From the NCBI RefSeq assembly GCF_907163265.1, contig NZ_CAJQUM010000001.1:2976001-3040000 (forward strand): a DNA stretch of 64,000 nt, in the 5' to 3' direction. The DNA is from Georgfuchsia toluolica. Lineage in GTDB: Bacteria > Pseudomonadota > Gammaproteobacteria > Burkholderiales > Rhodocyclaceae. The notes beneath the pieces were generated by a model, which was not told the origin of the DNA, made no database searches, and saw nothing but the letters and a program-made list of their open reading frames with translations. Shown in pieces: positions 23,906 through 31,633 of the stretch (positions are counted from its first letter, which is position 1; each line of letters starts with the position of its first letter). A program made the translations under genes and the position numbers.

Positions 23906-24654
23906 TCCTGTACAGGGGAAACACTGCCGCATCTGCGGGAACCCGATTTCCGCGCCGCCGTTTGCGCAAGGCGGCGAGGACTTTTGCTGCGAAGCCTGCT
24001 ATCTGCAATCACAAGCCGCGCAGGTTGAACGTGTCATTTCGATGCGGGCGGATGCCGCGCTTGCCGAAGCCCTGGCGGCGGCCCTCGACCTGCGCGAGCA
24101 TGAAACCGGTTTGCATTTCAAGCGTGTCGCCTGCCACACGCTGGAACTGGCGCGGCGCTCCATTCATGATGCTCCCGAGTATCTGCGCCAGATCTACTGG
24201 GGTGCGCTGCTGCACGACATCGGCAGGATCGGCATCCCCGCGCGATCTTGCTCAAGCAGGGCCCTTTGACCGACAGCGAGTGGGAGGTTATGCGCACCCA
24301 TCCAGACAAGGGCTATCGCATTGTGTCGATGATGTCCGGCATGCAGGACGCGGCGGAAATCATCCTCTCCCACGAGGAGCGTTTCGACGGTTCCGGCTAC
24401 CCGCGCGGATTGAGTGGAGAAGCAACCTCATGGGAGCCCGCTTGTTTGCCGTGATCGATACGCTGGACGCCATGACGTCGGATCGCCCCTATCGCAAGGG
24501 GCTGAGCTTCGATGTGGACAAAGCGGAAATTCAGAGCATGTCCGGCACGCAATTCGATCCGGCTGCGGTGCGGATTTTTCTCGAAACGGAGCCCGTGTTG
24601 CGCAACATGGTGTCCCTCAAGTGCGGTGCGGCCGATATCTTGATGGCCCGATGA
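23874..24654 (+). pseudogene. HD-GYP domain phosphodiesterase gene broken by two frameshifts, with N-terminal zinc-finger-like motif
   Basis: Three reading frames together encode one protein. Segment 1 (from ATG 23874 or 23889) has a cysteine cluster (CRICGNP, FCCEACY) and the HD half of an HD-GYP domain, ending LLHDIGRIGIP. Segment 2 continues as LLKQGPLTDSEWEVM through HEERFDGSGYPRG. Segment 3 continues as MGARLFAVIDTLDAMTSDRP to the TGA at 24654. The frame steps by minus one near 24240 and again near 24425, consistent with two single-base deletions. Intact relatives hydrolyse cyclic di-GMP. Sequencing error is possible but two nearby hits favour decay. Confidence 0.75.
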
Positions 24655-24765
24655 GTGGGCGCCGGATCAGCGACAAACTCAATTCATCTTTGAAAAAGCA
24701 GTTAGCACAGAGTACACACAGATCTCACCAGAGTTTCGACTTGCGATTTGCGCATCAACTACCCA

Positions 24766-25173
24766 TCAGGAAAACCAGCGCAAGAAGGCAGCAGAAGTTA
24801 GGGCGATAGCGCCCAGAGTTAACAAAGCGCGCCATGCGAAAACTTGCTTCGTTACGGTCCATCCTGAATTCCACTTCACATAGGCGACGGCCAGAACAAA
24901 TCCGATTGCGGCGCAAACTATTTTGATCAACAGCGCATCCACCGCTATGCCATGAATATCCGGCAGATGGCCTTCATAATAAAAAGTTGAAACACCAAAA
25001 AGCACTCCGCTTGCCGCCTGAACTGCCCAGGCCGCAGCTGTGAGCAAGGCAATCCGGTGCTGTACCGCCGCATTACTGCGCACCATCCACATGGCGGATG
25101 CGGCAGTCCCCACCACGGTCACAGCACCGAAGTTATGTATTACCTGAATGAGCGCATAAGCAAGGTTTTGCAC
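24766..25173 (-). CDS. small integral membrane protein of unknown function
   Basis: The 135-residue hydrophobic protein has four likely membrane helices (about 12-32, 40-62, 76-97 and 112-132) and conserved-looking polar residues between them (HNFG near 13-16, FYYEGHLPDIHG). I cannot name its family; a CopD-like or cytochrome-associated membrane protein is conceivable. It lies 11 bases after the next minus-strand gene and probably shares its transcript. It is transcribed against the cus block. Confidence 0.6.
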   Translation of the reverse strand: MQNLAYALIQVIHNFGAVTVVGTAASAMWMVRSNAAVQHRIALLTAAAWAVQAASGVLFGVSTFYYEGHLPDIHGIAVDALLIKIVCAAIGFVLAVAYVKWNSGWTVTKQVFAWRALLTLGAIALTSAAFLRWFS

Positions 25174-25184
25174 ATCTACATGAC

Positions 25185-25559
25185 TTACTTAACTGTGATT
25201 GTCACAGAACTCTGCACCCCGGTCATGGCATGGCTGGACGTTGCCTCCTTTACCACGATGATATGTTTACCTGACGACAGTTTTGGTAAAGGGATGCTGC
25301 ATGGACAATTGCCAACATCACGAAAAACTATAGGGTCTTGATCGTCGATATAAACATGGACGTGATGGCCCTTGGGACTCAAGTGGACATTAAATTCCAA
25401 TTTATTCCCCGTAGCACTCTGAAGGACAGCATCGTTTACCGGCGAGGTGATGGTAATCGAACCCACAGCCGCTGAATCAGCAGCCAAAACCGGATTGGCA
25501 AAAGCAAGCAAGGCCAAACAAATGAACAAACTATTAAGCTGTTTCATGACATTCTCCAT
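25185..25559 (-). CDS. periplasmic protein of unknown function with His-rich beta domain
   Basis: The frame gives 124 residues, but an internal ATG (MKQLNSLFICLALL) at 25547 makes a more typical signal peptide with cleavage after VLAA; the protein would then be 120 residues. The mature part reads as an all-beta domain with HLSPKGHHVHVYIDDQDP and a CPC motif, plausible metal ligands. Related short secreted domains are known but I cannot name one securely. GGAG lies a few bases before the upstream ATG. It is the first gene of a two-gene minus-strand unit with the membrane protein. Confidence 0.6.
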   Translation of the reverse strand: MENVMKQLNSLFICLALLAFANPVLAADSAAVGSITITSPVNDAVLQSATGNKLEFNVHLSPKGHHVHVYIDDQDPIVFRDVGNCPCSIPLPKLSSGKHIIVVKEATSSHAMTGVQSSVTITVK

Positions 25560-25708
25560 AATTAAAATATAGAACTAGCGTTTTTTTTTGAGAAAGTCAA
25601 GCTGAAGCCGGCGAAACATCCGGGACAATTAACAGCCGTTATTTGGCGTCTGCGCTTGCGGTATCAATCCAGAACAGAAAGGGGGTGACTTGGATCCAGT
25701 GCCCAGTT

Positions 25709-25900
25709 TCAGTCCTGCTCGTAAAATTGGGATGCGACTTCAGCCACCAGTTCGAAAGTCTCTGGATCGGCGTCATCGATACATTCATCGAATATCGGGA
25801 CACATCCCTCCAGTTCCGAGTCCATTTGTATTTTGAATGGTGCACAGTAGTCGGCGAGCCGATCTTCCAGGCGCTCGATTCTCTTTTCAACGTCTCTCAT
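25709..25900 (-). CDS. small acidic hypothetical protein
   Basis: The 63-residue product starts MRDVEKRIERLEDRLADYC, a likely short coiled coil, and ends in a very acidic segment (CIDDADPETFELVAEVASQF). A strong ribosome site (AGGAGA) lies six to seven bases before the ATG. Its ATGA start overlaps the stop of an open frame upstream on the same strand that encodes DVEKHQRWQPKM. No family recognised. A longer overlapping minus-strand frame (25639-25890) lacks such a ribosome site and looks spurious. Confidence 0.5.
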   Translation of the reverse strand: MRDVEKRIERLEDRLADYCAPFKIQMDSELEGCVPIFDECIDDADPETFELVAEVASQFYEQD

Positions 25901-26159
25901 CTCATTCTCCTTCCATCCGTAGTCATTTTTGGCTGCCAGCGCTGGTGCTTTTCCACGTCGATCTCATGGGCATTCCAATTGACGGAATCATCCAAATAGG
26001 CTTCAATCCTTCATTGCTGCTCAATGGAGGCGTCCGAGCGATATTGACGATAAACCGCGAGCGGTTACCGGGCATATGTTTTCGATGCTGAAAAGGATGA
26101 TCCGTTTGGCAGGGGTAGCAGACGAATTGCTTGATGAACTGACTGTGATCTCCTTCCCG
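25901..26159. other. region without a recognisable intact gene
   Basis: On the minus strand, a short open frame ([13 protein letters not shown], then DVEKHQRWQPKM) runs into the start of the small acidic gene. It is preceded by an in-frame TGA and then by more protein-like sequence ([13 protein letters not shown]). This may be a decayed gene. The plus strand holds only the unreadable approach to the copA remnant. Confidence 0.35.
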
Positions 26160-26441
26160 GTAGCGCTACCTTCGGCGCACTCGACAAGCGCCATCTTTAC
26201 GCTGGTGAGGGCGATATCAACAGCAGCTTGCGGGCATGCCGCCTTTTCCGGGCGGACCATGCGCAGCATCAAGCAGAACCTGTTCTTCGTCCTGATTTAC
26301 AATGGCGTCGGCGTGCCAGTGGCCGCAGGGGTTCTCCACCCCTTCTTCGGCATACTGCTGTCGCCAATCTTCGCCGCCGCAGCGATGAATCTGTCATCGA
26401 TTTCGGCAATTACCAGCGCGCTACGATTGCGCCGAGTATAG
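26160..26441 (+). pseudogene. 3' remnant of a CopA-type copper P1B-ATPase gene
   Basis: The last ~60 codons read [20 protein letters not shown] followed by [19 protein letters not shown] and end in ALRLRRV. This is the C-terminal membrane region of copper-exporting ATPases. Just upstream, an adjacent frame gives [15 protein letters not shown], which fits the preceding conserved stretch (usually a GDL...VRARRLSRATM pattern). That implies a one-base loss near 26210 and a one-base gain near 26257. Farther upstream the match fades by 26160. The catalytic DKTGT and GDGxNDxP regions are missing, so no active ATPase can be made. Confidence 0.7.
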
Positions 26442-26463
26442 AGTTAGGGCACAGGGCTATTCC

Positions 26464-28839
26464 ATGTACAAGATCATCCGCCGTGAGACATTTTCCGACT
26501 CGACCTTCCTGTGGGAGGTACTGGCACCCGACGTGGCGAACTCGGCGCAACCGGGCCACTTTGTCATGGTGCGCCTGCATGAAGGCAGCGAACGCATACC
26601 GCTGACAGTCGCGGATTTCGATCGCAACAGGGGCACCATCACCATGGTGATCCAGTCGCTCGGCAAGACGACGATCGAGATGCGCGACCATTACCAGGAA
26701 GGCGACAGCTTTGCCGATTTCGTCGGTCCCCTGGGCATGCCGCAGCATGTGGGCAAGGTCGGACATGTCGTGCTGGTCGGTGGCGGACTCGGCGTGGCGC
26801 CGGTGTACCCGCAGTTGCGCGCGTTCAAGGATGCAGGCAATCGCACCACCGGCATCATCGGTTTTCGCAACAAGGATCTGGTGTTCTGGGAGGATCGCTT
26901 CAAGGCGTACTGCGACGACCTGATCGTGTGCACCGATGACGGCAGCTACGGCACGCCCGGTTTCGTTACCTCGGCGCTAAAAGAGGTGCTCGAGCGCGAC
27001 AAGCCGGATCTGGTCATCGCCATCGGCCCGCTGCCGATGATGAATGCTTGCGTCGAGACGACACGACCCTTTGGTGTCAAGACCATGGTCTCGCTCAACG
27101 CCATTATGGTCGATGCTACTGGCATGTGCGGTTCCTGCCGCGTCAGTGTCGGCAGCGAGGTCAAGTTTGCTTGTGTCGACGGCCCCGACTTCGACGGCCA
27201 TCAGGTGGACTTCAGGGAACTGCTGCTGCGGCAGCGCCGCTTCAATGTCGAGGAAGCAAAGGCGAGCGAGGATTACGCCCATGTCTGCAAAGTGGATAAG
27301 GTGCTGTTCGAACAGAACAAGCGCAACTACAAGAAGCTCAGCGAACTTGCCCCGCACGCTGTGAAGATGCCGGAGCGTGACGCGCTGGAGCGCTCGCGCA
27401 ACTTCAAGGAGGTGAATCTGGGCTACAGCATGCACGATGCCCTGGAAGAAGCTGAACGCTGCATCCAGTGCGCCAAGCCGCTTTGCATCGCCGGCTGCCC
27501 GGTGTCGATCGATATCCCGCGCTTTATTCGCCATCTGCTGGTGCGCGATGTAGACGGCGCGCTCGGCGCCATCAATGAGTCGAATCTGTTTCCCTCGGTG
27601 TGCGGCCGCGTCTGCCCACAGGAATCGCAGTGCGAGGCCCAGTGTATCGTCGGCAAGAACAAGAAGGAGGTGATGGAGCCGGTGGCCATTGGTCGCCTTG
27701 AGCGCTTCGTCGGCGACAACGCCCGGACGCCCAAGGCCGTGCCGGCGTGTTTCGAACGCCCACTGGGCAGGGTCGGCGTGGTTGGCTCCGGTCCCTCCGG
27801 CCTGGCAGTCGCCGCCGACCTGGCGCGCTACGGTTGCGAGGTCACCGTATTCGAAGCGCTGCACGTGATTGGCGGCGTGCTTCAGTACGGGATCCCGTCT
27901 TTCCGCCTGCCGCGCGATATCATCAGCCGCGAGGTCGATAACCTGAAAGGCATGGGCGTCAAGTTCGAGACCAACAAGGTGATCGGCAAGACCTTCTCCA
28001 TTGCGCAACTCATGGAGGAGATGAGTTACGACGCGGTCTTCATTGGCGCCGGCGCCGGCGCACCGAGTTTTCTCGGCATCCCGGGCGAGTTTGCCGGTCA
28101 GGTCTATTCGGCGAACGAATTCCTCACCCGCGTCAACCTGATGGGCGGGGACAGGTTTCCTTATCTCGATACGCCGATCACGCTGGGCCAGAGTGTCGTG
28201 GTGATCGGCGCAGGCAACACGGCTATGGACTGCCTGCGTGTGGCCAAACGACTGGGCGCGCCGACTGTGCGCTGCGTCTATCGCCGCTCCGAGGCCGAGG
28301 CGCCAGCGCGCATCGAGGAGCTCCGCCACGCCAAGGAGGAAGGCATAGAGTTCTTTTTCCTGCACACACCGGTCGAAATCATTACCGACGATGAGGGCAG
28401 CGTGCGTGGCATGAAGGTGCAGAAAATGATGCTGGGCGAACCCGATGAAAAGGGCCGCCGCAAGCCGGTGCCGCTAGACGAATTCGTCGAACTTGAATGT
28501 GATACCGTCATTTACGCTCTCGGCACCAAGGCCAATCCGATCGTCACCCAGTCGACACAGGGGCTGGGCCTCAATAAATGGGGCTACATCGTTGCCGACC
28601 CGCAGACGCAGGCGACGACCCTGCCCGGGGTATTCGCGGGCGGAGACATTGTCACCGGCGCAGCCACCGTTATCCTTGCCATGGGCGCAGGTCGCCGCGC
28701 GGCGAGGGCAATCGGGGCCTATTTGCAGAACGGCAAGCAAAAGTGGCCGGTCACCCAGGAAGATGCCGATGCCTTCGTGCCACCCGTTGCCATGGGCAGC
28801 AGCGCGCCGACTACTACACAGAGCGAGAACCCATCATGA
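26464..28839 (+). CDS. fused NfnA-NfnB type NADH-dependent ferredoxin:NADP+ oxidoreductase (sulfide dehydrogenase/GltD-like)
   Basis: A single 791-residue chain joins what are usually two subunits. Residues 1-~285 match the small subunit: an FAD-binding beta barrel, an NAD domain with VVLVGGGLGVAPVYPQ (102-117) and a 2Fe-2S site at Cys222, Cys225 and Cys237, with Asp217 near the unusual Asp ligand reported for this family. Residues ~310-780 match the large, GltD-like subunit: cysteines 333/336/341/345 and 380/384/390/394 for two 4Fe-4S clusters, FAD motif GSGPSG (441-446) and a second dinucleotide motif VVIGAGNTAMD. Known Nfn enzymes bifurcate NADPH electrons to NAD+ and ferredoxin. Its stop overlaps the rubrerythrin start (ATGA). 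Confidence 0.85.
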   Translation: MYKIIRRETFSDSTFLWEVLAPDVANSAQPGHFVMVRLHEGSERIPLTVADFDRNRGTITMVIQSLGKTTIEMRDHYQEGDSFADFVGPLGMPQHVGKVGHVVLVGGGLGVAPVYPQLRAFKDAGNRTTGIIGFRNKDLVFWEDRFKAYCDDLIVCTDDGSYGTPGFVTSALKEVLERDKPDLVIAIGPLPMMNACVETTRPFGVKTMVSLNAIMVDATGMCGSCRVSVGSEVKFACVDGPDFDGHQVDFRELLLRQRRFNVEEAKASEDYAHVCKVDKVLFEQNKRNYKKLSELAPHAVKMPERDALERSRNFKEVNLGYSMHDALEEAERCIQCAKPLCIAGCPVSIDIPRFIRHLLVRDVDGALGAINESNLFPSVCGRVCPQESQCEAQCIVGKNKKEVMEPVAIGRLERFVGDNARTPKAVPACFERPLGRVGVVGSGPSGLAVAADLARYGCEVTVFEALHVIGGVLQYGIPSFRLPRDIISREVDNLKGMGVKFETNKVIGKTFSIAQLMEEMSYDAVFIGAGAGAPSFLGIPGEFAGQVYSANEFLTRVNLMGGDRFPYLDTPITLGQSVVVIGAGNTAMDCLRVAKRLGAPTVRCVYRRSEAEAPARIEELRHAKEEGIEFFFLHTPVEIITDDEGSVRGMKVQKMMLGEPDEKGRRKPVPLDEFVELECDTVIYALGTKANPIVTQSTQGLGLNKWGYIVADPQTQATTLPGVFAGGDIVTGAATVILAMGAGRRAARAIGAYLQNGKQKWPVTQEDADAFVPPVAMGSSAPTTTQSENPS

Positions 28840-29471
28840 CCACCTGTCCAAAATGCCACCGTCCTATTGAGGGCGACGAACCCTACATTTGCTGTGCCAA
28901 CCTCGAACTCAGCTGGAAGTGCGGTACATGTGGCAAGGTGAGCGAGGGGTTTGCCTTTCCTTATGGCATGTGTCCGTATTGCAAGGGCAAGCTGGGAATC
29001 CTTGAGCGCGAACCGTTTGACGACCGCAAAAGCATGGACGCCATTCGCGCGGCGTTCGAGATCGAACTCGGCGGCCAAGCCTTCTACAAACGCGCAGCCA
29101 GCGAGTCAAAGGATCTGATATTGCGCGAGCTCTTCGGCCGTTTTGCGGCAATGGAGCAGGAGCACATCGAGACATTGTCCAAGCGCTACCACGCGGACCT
29201 GCCGCCGCCGGCCGAGGACTTCCAGATTGATCGTTCCGCCATCTTTGCCGGCGTTCAGCGCAAGCCCGATGATCCGGAAAACCTGTTTCGTATTGCCATC
29301 GCGCTCGAGGAGCGGGCGGTGAAGTTCTTCAGCGAACAGGGTTCCAACTCGCCCGAGGGATCAGTCGAGCAGGATCTGTACATGGAGCTTGCTGCCGAAG
29401 AGCGTGAGCATGTGGCGTTGTTGACAACGGAATGCGAACGCTGGAAGGCAGGCAAAGCCGGCTTGCTGTGA
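28836..29471 (+). CDS. rubrerythrin-like ferritin-fold protein with N-terminal zinc/iron-ribbon motifs
   Basis: The 211-residue product starts MTTCPKCHRPIEGDEPYICC and carries paired cysteines (CPKC, CGTCG, CPYC) that resemble rubredoxin or zinc-ribbon knuckles. A four-helix ferritin-like diiron domain follows, with Glu/ExxH ligands readable in FEIELGGQAFYKRAA, AAMEQEHIETL, IALEERAVKFF and AAEEREHVALL. Such proteins reduce peroxide under low oxygen. The ATGA overlap with the Nfn-like gene suggests co-translation and possibly electron supply from it. The longer upstream frame lies inside the preceding gene and is not used. Confidence 0.82.
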   Translation: MTTCPKCHRPIEGDEPYICCANLELSWKCGTCGKVSEGFAFPYGMCPYCKGKLGILEREPFDDRKSMDAIRAAFEIELGGQAFYKRAASESKDLILRELFGRFAAMEQEHIETLSKRYHADLPPPAEDFQIDRSAIFAGVQRKPDDPENLFRIAIALEERAVKFFSEQGSNSPEGSVEQDLYMELAAEEREHVALLTTECERWKAGKAGLL

Positions 29472-29529
29472 AATTCCCCGGCGCGGCTTGTTTCTGTTGT
29501 GCGGGCGGGGTCGCGCAGTTGTTTTATCC

Positions 29530-31134
29530 TTACTGATTGCAGACCAGATTCAGCGCCACGGCCTCGGCGACCTTGATGCCGTCAACACCGGAAGAAAGAA
29601 TGCCACCCGCGTAGCCGGCGCCCTCACCGGCGGGGTAGAGGCCTGCGGTGTTGATGCTTTGGAACTCGCCATTGCGCCTGAGGCGCAGCGGCGACGAGGT
29701 TCGTGTTTCGACGCCGGTCAGCACCGCGTCTTGCAATGCAAAGCCGCGAATCTGCCTGTCGAATGCGGGCAGGGCTTCGCGGATCGCGGCGACGGCGTAG
29801 TCGGGCAGGCAGCGGCTGAGATCGGTCGGGTGCACGCCGGGTTTGTATGACGGAATCACCGCGCCCAACGCAGTCGATGCACGCCCGGCGAGAAAATCGC
29901 CGACCCGTTGTACCGGTGCGGCGTAGTTTCCTCCGCCGACTTCAAAGGCACGGCTTTCCCAATGACGCTGGAATTTCATGCCGGCCAGCGGCCCGTCCGG
30001 ATAGTCCGCGGGCGTGATACCGACCACGATGCCGCTGTTGGCGTTGCGCTCGTTGCGCGAATATTGGCTCATGCCGTTGGTGACTACGCATCCCGCTTCG
30101 GAGGTCGCGGCGACTACCGTGCCGCCGGGGCACATGCAGAAGCTGTAGACGGAGCGCCCGTTGGCGCAGTGATGCACCAGCTTGTAATCAGCCGCGCCGA
30201 GCAGTGGATGTCCGGCAAAGCTGCCATAGCGGGCACGGTCAATCAGCGACTGCGGATGCTCGATGCGCACGCCGACGGAGAAGGGCTTGGCTTCGATGAA
30301 TACGCCGCGTGCATGGAGCTTTGCGAAAGTATCGCGTGCGCTGTGGCCGATGGCCAGCACGACATGATTCGTCACCAACCGTTCGCCGCCGGCGAGATGC
30401 AAGGCCTGCAACTGGCCATTTTCGATCTCGAAATCGGTCACTTTTTGCTGGAAGCGGATCTCGCCGCCGAGCGACTCAATGGTGGCACGCATGTGCTCGA
30501 CCATGCCGACCAGACGGAAAGTACCGATGTGCGGCTTGGCGACGTAAAGAATTTCCGCCGGTGCGCCGGCCTTGACAAATTCGGTCAGCACCTTGCGGCC
30601 GAGGTAGCGCGGGTCCTTGATCTGGGTGTAGAGCTTGCCGTCGGAGAACGTACCCGCACCGCCTTCGCCGAACTGCACGTTCGACTCGGGATCGAGCTGC
30701 CCACGGCGCCACAGGCCCCAGGTATCCTGGGTGCGCTGGCGGACCTGCTTGCCGCGTTCGAGCAGGAGGGGGCGGAAGCCCATTTGTGCCAGCACCAGCG
30801 CGGCGAATAATCCGCAGGGTCCGGCGCCGATTATCACGGGCCGGACGAAACTTGTCTTTGGCGCCTGGGTGACGAATCGATATTCCATGTCCGGCGTGCG
30901 GCCGACATGCGAATCCCCGTGCAGCCGGGAAAGGATTTCGGCTTCGTTTGTCGCTGCAATGTCGATTGAGTAGTTGAAAACGATGGCGGACTTTTTGCGT
31001 GCATCGATGGCGCGGCGAAATATCCGGTAGTACCAATCGGCGACGGGATCAAGACCGAGCCGGTCGGCAATGGCAAGCCTGAGCGCCGCATCGTCATGGT
31101 CGAGCGGCAGCCTTACTTCAGTGAGACGCAGCAT
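29530..31134 (-). CDS. FAD-dependent dehydrogenase-like flavoprotein (COG2509 type)
   Basis: Predicted flavoprotein of about 534 residues counted from MLRLTEVRLPL. It has an N-terminal ferredoxin-like fold domain, an FAD-binding VIIGAGPCGLFAALVLAQMG, the conserved FGEGGAGTFSDGKL, a second dinucleotide element (VVLAIGHSARDTF) and a C-terminal GAGYAGGILSSGVDG. Substrate is unknown for the family. The frame extends upstream, but ATG 31134, ten bases past the phaM stop, gives the family N-terminus. It is likely cotranscribed with phaM. Confidence 0.82.
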   Translation of the reverse strand: MLRLTEVRLPLDHDDAALRLAIADRLGLDPVADWYYRIFRRAIDARKKSAIVFNYSIDIAATNEAEILSRLHGDSHVGRTPDMEYRFVTQAPKTSFVRPVIIGAGPCGLFAALVLAQMGFRPLLLERGKQVRQRTQDTWGLWRRGQLDPESNVQFGEGGAGTFSDGKLYTQIKDPRYLGRKVLTEFVKAGAPAEILYVAKPHIGTFRLVGMVEHMRATIESLGGEIRFQQKVTDFEIENGQLQALHLAGGERLVTNHVVLAIGHSARDTFAKLHARGVFIEAKPFSVGVRIEHPQSLIDRARYGSFAGHPLLGAADYKLVHHCANGRSVYSFCMCPGGTVVAATSEAGCVVTNGMSQYSRNERNANSGIVVGITPADYPDGPLAGMKFQRHWESRAFEVGGGNYAAPVQRVGDFLAGRASTALGAVIPSYKPGVHPTDLSRCLPDYAVAAIREALPAFDRQIRGFALQDAVLTGVETRTSSPLRLRRNGEFQSINTAGLYPAGEGAGYAGGILSSGVDGIKVAEAVALNLVCNQ

Positions 31135-31144
31135 GGGGAGAGCT

Positions 31145-31522
31145 TCAGTCCTTCTCTTTCTCGGCGTCAGGTTTTTGTCCGGCGCTTGCGGATGTCGTTG
31201 CGGCTGCCTGCTGCAATACATTCCATGGCCATAATGCCGGATTGGCGAATGGATTGCTGGTTGCCGCCGGATCGTTGCCCGGCTCGGGATTTTTCATGGC
31301 GTTCAGGGTGTTGCATTGCATCTCCAACCCCTGGATATGCAGTTGCAGCATGTTCAAATTCATTTTCAGCCAGCCCTCAACAGCCTTGAGGTCGGCAATC
31401 TTTTTCTCCAATTCATTTACATCGAGCGTCGGCACCACCATTCCTGGAATCGGAATGCCCATATTGCCCCACATCTTGCGCAGAAATTCCACCGGATCAG
31501 TCGGGTTCGTCGAGTTCGTCAT
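31145..31522 (-). CDS. phaM: PhaM-like polyhydroxyalkanoate granule-associated protein
   Basis: The 125-residue product starts MTNSTNPTDPVEFLRKMWGN, followed by VPTLDVNELEKKIADLKAVE and a helical LNMLQLHIQGLEMQ segment. This is the layout of betaproteobacterial PhaM, which binds PHA synthase and DNA and controls granule number. The C-terminal tail ends Lys/Glu/Asp-rich (PDAEKEKD). ATG 31522 has AAGGA nine bases upstream; the longer frame reaching 31690 overlaps the divergent regulator gene and is rejected. The FAD protein gene follows after ten bases. Confidence 0.82.
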   Translation of the reverse strand: MTNSTNPTDPVEFLRKMWGNMGIPIPGMVVPTLDVNELEKKIADLKAVEGWLKMNLNMLQLHIQGLEMQCNTLNAMKNPEPGNDPAATSNPFANPALWPWNVLQQAAATTSASAGQKPDAEKEKD

Positions 31523-31633
31523 GGCGGCAGTCCTTCCTGAATAAAAGCAGAAAACAATGTTACCCGTTTTCGTTATCGCCTCCATCCCTGTTTCTGGTTT
31601 AGACTGACAGCATATTATCCACGGGAGAGCGGC

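Noticed and set aside
25639-25890. An 83-codon minus-strand frame overlapping the small acidic gene
   Set aside because: It lacks the strong ribosome site of the 63-codon frame and has unusual Trp/Ser-rich composition.
26021-26272. An 83-codon minus-strand frame
   Set aside because: It overlaps the copA remnant and has no ribosome site or family features.
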